A stretch of 25,155 nucleotides of DNA, taken from contig CAYMMM010000011.1 in the NCBI GenBank assembly GCA_964391595.1, positions 1 to 25,155 on the forward strand, read 5' to 3'. Made by a program: the position numbers and the translations under genes. Positions 20,772 to 25,155 of this stretch are shown in pieces. Under the pieces are notes generated by a model. It saw nothing but the letters and a program-made list of their open reading frames with translations. It was not told where the DNA came from and did not search any database. The DNA is from JADZGC01 sp964391595. GTDB taxonomy: Bacteria > Patescibacteriota > Saccharimonadia > CAILAD01 > GCA-016700035. Numbering within the stretch: position 1 is the first letter of the stretch; each line of letters begins with the position of its first letter.

Positions 20772-21518
20772 TCACTTCCCTAGCTGCAAGATAAACCAAA
20801 ATGCAACCGCATTATTGAGCATATGCAGGAGAATGCCAGGATAGATACTCTTACTCCGACGAAATAGCCACACCAATAATAGCCCAAGTACAAACGTATA
20901 AATACCGACGTTTAATTGCCCGTGCAGCCAGCCAAAAGCAGCTGATGACACGACGGCCGCTGCCCAGGTCGGCAGCTTTGCATCAAGTGCCTGAAACATA
21001 ATGCCGCGAAAGATCAATTCCTCAAGAATGGGCGCTATGAATACCGCAGCCACGAAGCTTGCGATAACTGCCCAGTGCGTTGTGCCAAAATTGACCACCT
21101 CCTGCTTCTGGCTCAAATCCGTCGATGGGCTAAATGTCTGAATTGCCGTGAAAAGTACTACAACCACGATTGCCTGCAAGATATAGAGCCCCAGAACGGC
21201 AAATACCCAGCGCCACTTAAAGCCAGCTAAACCAAGCTGCGACACAGTGGCCTTCCTCAGACGCATCAGTCCAAGCACAATACCTATTTCGACAATAAGC
21301 GCCGCTACGTATTGAACAAATGCGGCAAACGGATCGTCACGTAAAAATATCCGACCAGCTGAGCTAGATATGAAGCCAACTCTACCAAGAAAGTAGGTCC
21401 ATATAGCAATCCCCAGAGGAAGCACCGATAAGGCTAGGTAAGCGACGAGTGCATCAAAGGGTCGCCACGGAGTAGCGGATGAGCTAGCTGACTTTTGAGG
21501 TATCTGCGCTCGCTTCAT
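20772..21518 (-). CDS. CPBP-family intramembrane metalloprotease (CAAX protease/Abi type)
   Basis: A polytopic membrane protein of 248 residues with about seven hydrophobic segments and the family motifs: Glu166-Glu167-x3-Arg171 (EELIFRG), His199 in the FGWLHG segment and His232-x3-Asn236 (HMLNNA). In family members these Glu and His residues form the intramembrane catalytic site. Bacterial members are linked to peptide maturation, self-immunity or undefined processing; the substrate is unknown. The start at 21518 follows the rseP stop by 12 nt with only a weak GATGAG site, so it is probably translated from the rseP message. The pairing of two intramembrane proteases in one unit is notable. 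Confidence 0.92.
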   Translation of the reverse strand: MKRAQIPQKSASSSATPWRPFDALVAYLALSVLPLGIAIWTYFLGRVGFISSSAGRIFLRDDPFAAFVQYVAALIVEIGIVLGLMRLRKATVSQLGLAGFKWRWVFAVLGLYILQAIVVVVLFTAIQTFSPSTDLSQKQEVVNFGTTHWAVIASFVAAVFIAPILEELIFRGIMFQALDAKLPTWAAAVVSSAAFGWLHGQLNVGIYTFVLGLLLVWLFRRSKSIYPGILLHMLNNAVAFWFILQLGK

Positions 21519-21530
21519 GAGCTCATCACA

Positions 21531-22613
21531 CTACTTCCAAAGACGTGAGATATCAGATATAGCCACCAGAATGCCTAGACCCATCAAAGCAAAGAACCCC
21601 ACTGTGTGTGCCCACGTTTCGTGATTATCCTTGAGTGGCACACCGACTTTGCGGAGCAAAATGACCGCCAATCGACCGCCGTCAAGAGCCGGAATAGGCA
21701 GGCTATTGAGAATGCCGAGTGAGAGCGAGATGGACGCCAAAAGCGCCACGAAGTAGTCCCAGCCAAATTGCACGATCTGCGGCGCCGCAGCAGCGATGCC
21801 GATAGGCCCGACTAGCCCGTCATCAACCTGAGCCTTCGTGAAAATGTGAGCTATTGAGGAGAAAAACATTGGTAATGACACTGCTATCGTCTTCCACATA
21901 ATTACCAGGCCAGCTACAGGAGCAGCCCAGAGTGGATATTTCTGACGCTGCTGAGAGACCGCCGCGACGCCAAGAATCCCCTTGTCTGGATCACTTCCCA
22001 GGGCAACTGTTTGCTTTTGCTCCGTCCCCTCGTGCACATAGGTGAGCTCGACTGTCTTACCAGCTCGCTCCCGCGTCGCTTCACGAAGGGCGGTCTCGGT
22101 CTCCGGCCGCACGCCATCTATCTGGATAATCTCATCACCATTCACCAGCCCGGCCTTACTCGCTGCGGACTCAGGGTTCACTTGATACGCGATCAGACGC
22201 TGAGGGCCCGCAGCAACAGGCCGCACCGAGCCAATCGACGGGAGGTCAAAGGGAAAGATGTTGGCCATACCGACCGCACAGAGTATCGAGAAAAGCGCCC
22301 ACGCAATCAAGAAATTCATCGCTACACCCGCCATCAGCACCTTAGTCTTCACCCATACCGACTTGGCAGCAAAGCTCGTCGGCGTCTTGCTCTCATTCTC
22401 CTCACCCTCCAGGCGCACGAAACCACCCAGCGGAAGCCAATTGATGGTGTACTCAGTACCTCCGCGCTTGAATCCGAAAGCTTTAGGAGGAAACCCAATA
22501 CCAAACTCATAGACTTTAATGCCATTGCGTTTTGCAACGATAAAATGACCGAACTCGTGTGCGATCACGAGTGCCGAAAAAGCCAAGATGACAAGAAGTA
22601 TCATCCAAATCAT
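21531..22613 (-). CDS. rseP: Site-2 protease RseP, zinc intramembrane metalloprotease
   Basis: Cleaves membrane-spanning substrates such as anti-sigma factors or signal-peptide remnants within the bilayer. In 360 residues, the zinc motif HEFGH (His19, Glu20, His23) lies in the first membrane helix. One PDZ domain, with GDEIIQIDGVRPE, spans about 130-210. The second zinc-site motif NSLPIPALDGGRL is near 301-313, with further membrane helices at about 95-115, 280-300 and 335-355. It has one PDZ domain, like many Gram-positive-type members. The usual uppS, cdsA and dxr neighbours are absent. The ATG has no clear ribosome site, and TATACT lies 8 nt upstream, so the leader would be about 2 nt. Confidence 0.96.
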   Translation of the reverse strand: MIWMILLVILAFSALVIAHEFGHFIVAKRNGIKVYEFGIGFPPKAFGFKRGGTEYTINWLPLGGFVRLEGEENESKTPTSFAAKSVWVKTKVLMAGVAMNFLIAWALFSILCAVGMANIFPFDLPSIGSVRPVAAGPQRLIAYQVNPESAASKAGLVNGDEIIQIDGVRPETETALREATRERAGKTVELTYVHEGTEQKQTVALGSDPDKGILGVAAVSQQRQKYPLWAAPVAGLVIMWKTIAVSLPMFFSSIAHIFTKAQVDDGLVGPIGIAAAAPQIVQFGWDYFVALLASISLSLGILNSLPIPALDGGRLAVILLRKVGVPLKDNHETWAHTVGFFALMGLGILVAISDISRLWK

Positions 22614-22621
22614 TACTCTCT

Positions 22622-22627
22622 AGTATA
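22622..22627 (-). promoter_or_regulatory. -10 element just before rseP
   Basis: The minus strand reads TATACT, followed by 8 nt and the rseP ATG at 22613. The predicted start is near 22615, a 2-nt leader. It lies just after the U-tract of the preceding terminator. No clear -35 is seen. Confidence 0.4.
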
Positions 22628-22641
22628 TACGAAAAAACATG

Positions 22642-22670
22642 AAAACCGGCTGAGACTTATGTCTCAGCCG
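22642..22670 (-). terminator. Terminator overlapping the 3' end of the MazG-like gene
   Basis: A perfect 10-bp stem (22647-22656 with 22661-22670, arms CGGCTGAGAC and GTCTCAGCCG, loop of 4) is followed on the minus strand by GTTTTCATGTTTTTT. The stop codon of the upstream gene (TAA at 22657-22659) is in the loop, so the hairpin's 5' arm is coding. Confidence 0.9.
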
Positions 22671-23100
22671 AATGTGGAACCCCGGCAGGATCAATCACTT
22701 CCGGGTATTGATCGGGGCGCTCGAGATAGTACCCGAGCCATGGGCTATCAGGAACGACTGCAGTGGTGCGGATGAAATGCCGCGATCTGAAGCCTCCGCG
22801 CTTGTGGTGCTTACGCAATTTTGCCGCATTGAGCTGGCGGCGCGTCAGTCGACGCAAAATCAAGATTGCATCGATGATCTCCTCGATGTCACCGAGCTCA
22901 GCCAGCAGTTCATCTCTCTCAGTCAAGTCCGCGCGGGAAGCCTCGGTAGTCTCCTCAATGAGCTTTTCAAGGAGGTAACGAAGGTACTGCGCATCATCTT
23001 CAACTACTTCGAAGTCAACTTCATCACCATTGGCTATCATCTCTGGAACGATCTTGTCACGCACAAGTTTTTCATATCGAAAGGTACGTCGTTTTGTCAT
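22657..23100 (-). CDS. MazG-like nucleotide pyrophosphohydrolase family protein
   Basis: A 147-residue cytosolic protein that starts MTKRRTFRYEKLVRDKI. That is the hallmark N-terminus of a phosphoribosyl-ATP-pyrophosphohydrolase/MazG-like group whose helical fold hydrolyses nucleoside triphosphates to monophosphate and pyrophosphate. The metal-binding pattern is present: EETTE (about 49-53), then about 16 residues on ELGD, followed by an EEIIDA helix. A later RGGF motif (near 100) is typical of this subgroup. The substrate is unknown; house-cleaning of odd nucleotides is the usual idea. The open frame extends to 23157, but that would start inside the frr terminator, so the ATG at 23100 is used. 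It has an extended -10 exactly 6 nt before the ATG and no ribosome site, and it ends in its own terminator: a single-gene unit. Confidence 0.87.
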   Translation of the reverse strand: MTKRRTFRYEKLVRDKIVPEMIANGDEVDFEVVEDDAQYLRYLLEKLIEETTEASRADLTERDELLAELGDIEEIIDAILILRRLTRRQLNAAKLRKHHKRGGFRSRHFIRTTAVVPDSPWLGYYLERPDQYPEVIDPAGVPHSAET

Positions 23101-23106
23101 GCAGGC

Positions 23107-23115
23107 ATCATACCA
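23107..23115 (-). promoter_or_regulatory. Extended -10 promoter giving a leaderless MazG-like message
   Basis: The minus strand reads TGGTATGAT; the hexamer is at 23107-23112. GCCTGC (6 nt) separates it from the ATG at 23100, so +1 falls on the start codon. It abuts the U-tract of the frr terminator. Confidence 0.55.
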
Positions 23116-23136
23116 AAAAAGCCCCATGAAGGGGCT
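23115..23136 (-). terminator. Rho-independent terminator after frr
   Basis: The stem AGCCCC with GGGGCT (23120-23136, 5-nt loop) is followed on the minus strand by TTTTTTGG. It sits 24 nt after the frr stop and ends the rpsB-tsf-frr unit. Confidence 0.92.
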
Positions 23137-23160
23137 ATTTATTAATTTTAGAGTCAAATA

Positions 23161-23718
23161 CTAAACCGTCATGAGCTCTTGTTTCTTTTCATCATGTAGC
23201 TTCTGAGCATCAGCCTGATATTCGCGAATGAGCTCATCAAGCTGCTTCTCAGTCTTGAAGTACTCATCTTCGGGCATACTGCCGTCTTCCTTGCCCTTCT
23301 TCGCGTCCTTCAGGCCATCATGGCGTGCATTACGCAGGCTAATATGGCACTCTTCGAGCTTCTCAGCGATTAGTTTGACAAGGCTCTGGCGGCGCTCTTC
23401 AGTCATCGCTGGCATCTGCATACGCACCATTGTCCCGTCAGTTGCTGGACTTAAGCCCAGGGCCTCATTCTCGCGAATAGCCTTCTCGACCGCAGCTACA
23501 TTTTGCGTATCCCAGACTTGGATCTGAATAGTCTTCGGGTCTGGCGCAGAGACAGTCCCGACAGCCTTGATCTGCATTTCTTGCCCATAGACATTTACTG
23601 GCAAAGAATCAACCAGACCAGGATGTGCACGACCAGCCTGTACGTTCTTCAGCTCACCATCGAAGTGTTCGATGGAGGCTTTCATAAGTGTTTCGGTAGA
23701 TTTGAGGATTTCTTGCAT
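23161..23718 (-). CDS. frr: Ribosome recycling factor
   Basis: Splits post-termination ribosomes together with EF-G. The protein has the family's three-helix bundle plus a small beta domain. NVQAGRAHPGLVDSLPVNVYG near residues 25-45 is the signature hinge, followed by the beta domain (about 30-105) and the two long C-terminal helices (MTEERRQSLVKLIAEK; FKTEKQLDELIREYQADAQKL). Two ATGs are possible, at 23724 and 23718. The second gives 185 residues, matches the usual N-terminus length of the family, and lies exactly 6 nt after a TACAAT hexamer; neither has a Shine-Dalgarno. It lies close after tsf, where pyrH would usually intervene, and ends in a strong terminator. Confidence 0.96.
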   Translation of the reverse strand: MQEILKSTETLMKASIEHFDGELKNVQAGRAHPGLVDSLPVNVYGQEMQIKAVGTVSAPDPKTIQIQVWDTQNVAAVEKAIRENEALGLSPATDGTMVRMQMPAMTEERRQSLVKLIAEKLEECHISLRNARHDGLKDAKKGKEDGSMPEDEYFKTEKQLDELIREYQADAQKLHDEKKQELMTV

Positions 23719-23724
23719 ACTCAT

Positions 23725-23730
23725 ATTGTA
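23725..23730 (-). promoter_or_regulatory. -10-like hexamer before the second ATG of frr
   Basis: The minus strand reads TACAAT, then 6 nt, then the ATG at 23718. A canonical +1 would fall on that A. No TGn extension and no good -35 are present, so support is weaker than for the GNAT and MazG-like genes. Co-transcription with tsf is also likely. Confidence 0.35.
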
Positions 23731-23736
23731 CGCCGA

Positions 23737-24321
23737 TTACTGACCGAGTTCGAGGCGCGTGAAGCGGCGTACAACGATGTTTTCACCAAGCTTGCCGATG
23801 ATACTCTTCACGTATTCATCTACGGTCATTGAGTCGTCCTTGTAGAAAGGCTGCTCGAGCAAGCAAATGCCAGCGAGCCATTTGTCGAGCTTGCCTTCAA
23901 CAATCTTGCCGGCATGCTCGGCTGGCTTACCTGATTCTTTGACTTCTTCTTCGAAGAGGCTCTTTTCTTTGGTCATGACGGATTCTGGGACTTCATCACG
24001 CTTCACGTATTGTGGGTTGATAGCAGCGATGTGCAGTGCAAGCTCCTCGACGAGGTTCTGGAAGTCTTCGGTCTTCACGACGAAGTCAGTCTCACAGTTC
24101 ACTTCTACGAGTACACCAATTCGTCCACCATGAACGTAGCTCCCGATCATGCCCGCGCTCGCGACGCGATCGGCCTTCTTATCAGCCTTCGCCATACCTT
24201 TTACGCGCAGGATTTCTTGAGCCTTTTCGATGTCGCCATTGGCCTCTGTAAGCGCCTCCTTGGCCTGCATCATACCGGCTCCAGTCATCTCACGTAGCTT
24301 CTTGATGTCTTCAATTGACAT
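23737..24321 (-). CDS. tsf: Elongation factor Ts, short form
   Basis: Nucleotide exchange factor that releases GDP from EF-Tu. The N-terminal UBA-like domain (1-50) has the signature LREMTGAGMMQAKEAL and a Gly/Asp helix pair. The core holds the EF-Tu-contacting TDFV motif at 78-81 within VNCETDFVVKTEDF. The C-terminal ENIVVRRFTRLELGQ is the standard end. At 194 residues it is shorter than the roughly 280-residue enterobacterial form and has a single core subdomain, as in Thermus and many CPR. AGGAGGG sits 9 nt before the ATG, overlapping the end of rpsB (5-nt gap), so the two are coupled. Confidence 0.97.
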   Translation of the reverse strand: MSIEDIKKLREMTGAGMMQAKEALTEANGDIEKAQEILRVKGMAKADKKADRVASAGMIGSYVHGGRIGVLVEVNCETDFVVKTEDFQNLVEELALHIAAINPQYVKRDEVPESVMTKEKSLFEEEVKESGKPAEHAGKIVEGKLDKWLAGICLLEQPFYKDDSMTVDEYVKSIIGKLGENIVVRRFTRLELGQ

Positions 24322-24326
24322 AGATT

Positions 24327-25109
24327 TTAACCCTCCTGCTCTTCGTTTTTGTCTGACTTGGTCTTGGCGTCATAAGCCATGCGGCCCTTGCTAGCTGCGG
24401 CAGCTATGCGGTTTGTGATGAGTGCAACTGATTTCACAGCATCGTCATTCGCCGGAATGACATATTGCACACCTTCTGGGTTGGCATTTGAATCTGCCAT
24501 GCCGATTACTGGGATCTTGAGATGGTTTGCTTCCTTGATCGCAATTGTCTCGCGTGGGATGTCGATGACGAAGAGTGCGTCAGGAAGTTGAGTCAATTCT
24601 CGAACACCATCAAAAGTCTTAGAGAGCTTCAGGATCTCTTCATCAAGGAGGAGGCGCTCTTTCTTAGTAAGGCTATCCCAACTCCCATCCGCCTTCTGAG
24701 CTTCGAGTTTCTTGAGGTGACGCACACGACTCGATATTGTTTGCCAGTTGGTGAGCATGCCACCGAGCCAGCGATGTGTGACATACGGCATACCAGCGTC
24801 TTGCGCAGCTTTTTCAACAATTGCCTTAGCCTGTCGCTTCGTCGCGACAAACAATACAGTCTTGCCTTGCTCAGCCAGTTCCTCGACAAACTTCTCAGCC
24901 TGCTTGAGCAGCGTCTCAGTCTGAATCAGATCAATAATATGTACTCCATTGCGTGCAGAATGAATGTATGGGGCCATCTTTGGGTGCCAACGCTCAGTCT
25001 TATGACCGAAATGAGCACCGGCCTGTAGGAGCTCCTGAAGTGCGCCTGCACTTGGAGCAGTAGTTTTTGCGGCTGCCTTCTTAGGCGCCGTCTTGGATGT
25101 AGTTGCCAT
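24327..25109 (-). CDS. rpsB: Ribosomal protein S2
   Basis: A structural protein of the 30S subunit, at the junction of head and body, needed for S1 and initiation. In 260 residues, an Ala/Lys/Thr-rich N-terminal extension of about 22 residues precedes the canonical start LLQAGAHFGHKTERWHPKMAPYIHSARNGVHIIDL. The signature HRWLGGMLTNWQTI is near 119-132, and PDALFVIDIPRETIAIKEANHLKIPVIGMADSN spans about 179-211. The acidic tail is short. AAGGA sits about 8 nt before the ATG. It heads rpsB-tsf-frr. Its promoter lies beyond the window; the visible leader contains a CTTCC that could pair either with a nearby GGGAAG or with the ribosome-binding site. Confidence 0.98.
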   Translation of the reverse strand: MATTSKTAPKKAAAKTTAPSAGALQELLQAGAHFGHKTERWHPKMAPYIHSARNGVHIIDLIQTETLLKQAEKFVEELAEQGKTVLFVATKRQAKAIVEKAAQDAGMPYVTHRWLGGMLTNWQTISSRVRHLKKLEAQKADGSWDSLTKKERLLLDEEILKLSKTFDGVRELTQLPDALFVIDIPRETIAIKEANHLKIPVIGMADSNANPEGVQYVIPANDDAVKSVALITNRIAAAASKGRMAYDAKTKSDKNEEQEG

Positions 25110-25155
25110 ATATAGCTTCCTTTTCTCGTAGTAGCTCTTCCCAAGCGGGAGGAAG
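25110..25155 (-). promoter_or_regulatory. Partial leader of rpsB with alternative pairings
   Basis: The minus strand of this end of the window begins CTTCC, which can pair with GGAAG 9 nt downstream or with the GGAAG that is part of the rpsB ribosome-binding site. S2 autoregulation through its leader is known in other bacteria. Here the leader is cut by the window edge, so this is only suggestive. Confidence 0.25.

Noticed and set aside
22011..22775. Plus-strand open frame of 254 codons
   Set aside because: It runs opposite rseP, through two promoter/terminator regions and the MazG-like gene. The product is His/Arg-rich and without pattern.
23101..23157. 19-codon N-terminal extension of the MazG-like protein
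   Set aside because: The upstream start lies in the frr terminator region. The family begins at the internal MTKRR, which has its own -10.
1..25155. tRNA, rRNA, CRISPR, insertion sequences, attachment sites
   Set aside because: All gaps are short and filled by promoters, leaders or terminators. I saw no cloverleaf, repeat-spacer array, transposase or flanking direct repeats.

Overview
The window reads as chromosome of a Patescibacteria/CPR bacterium, most plausibly Candidatus Saccharibacteria. The evidence is a compact core-gene layout, a class I lysyl-tRNA synthetase next to serS, a short EF-Ts, a DUF5663-like small protein, a very large unrecognised membrane protein, and a thinned rpsB-tsf-frr-rseP region without pyrH, uppS, cdsA or dxr. 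This placement is by recollection of gene families, not by a search. The standard stop codons hold: serS ends in TGA inside an ATGA overlap with the next gene, and no gene needs UGA recoding. All 23 genes I accept lie on the minus strand, so transcription runs from high to low coordinates. No gap between genes exceeds about 175 bases, and I see no tRNA, rRNA, insertion sequence or CRISPR array.

In order of transcription, the right part is translation and envelope housekeeping. rpsB, tsf and frr are followed by a strong terminator. Then come a MazG-like pyrophosphohydrolase gene with its own terminator, rseP with a CPBP-family protease, and a GNAT acetyltransferase. Next is the rod-shape/elongation operon mreB-mreC-mreD-mrdA, then greA with its own promoter and terminator, and then a lysS-serS-hpf unit.

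The middle (9.9-11.9 kb) is the most unusual part. Four small, related zinc-ribbon genes follow each other under three recognisable promoters and two terminators. They recall an uncharacterised actinobacterial protein type and may be accessory genes taken from an actinobacterial host. The left part holds secA, a small DUF5663-like gene coupled to a 1660-residue multi-domain protein of unknown function, and a GC-rich 515-residue unknown gene with a near-consensus promoter and a dyad in its leader.

A recurring regulatory theme is that several genes (the MazG-like gene, the GNAT gene, frr from its second ATG, and serS) have a -10-like hexamer ending exactly 6 nt before the ATG and no ribosome-binding site. 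rseP and secA have -10 elements that predict leaders of only about 2-5 nt. This suggests leaderless transcripts. Other genes (rpsB, tsf, mreB, mreC, greA, hpf, the zinc-ribbon genes) have clear Shine-Dalgarno sequences, so both modes appear to coexist.
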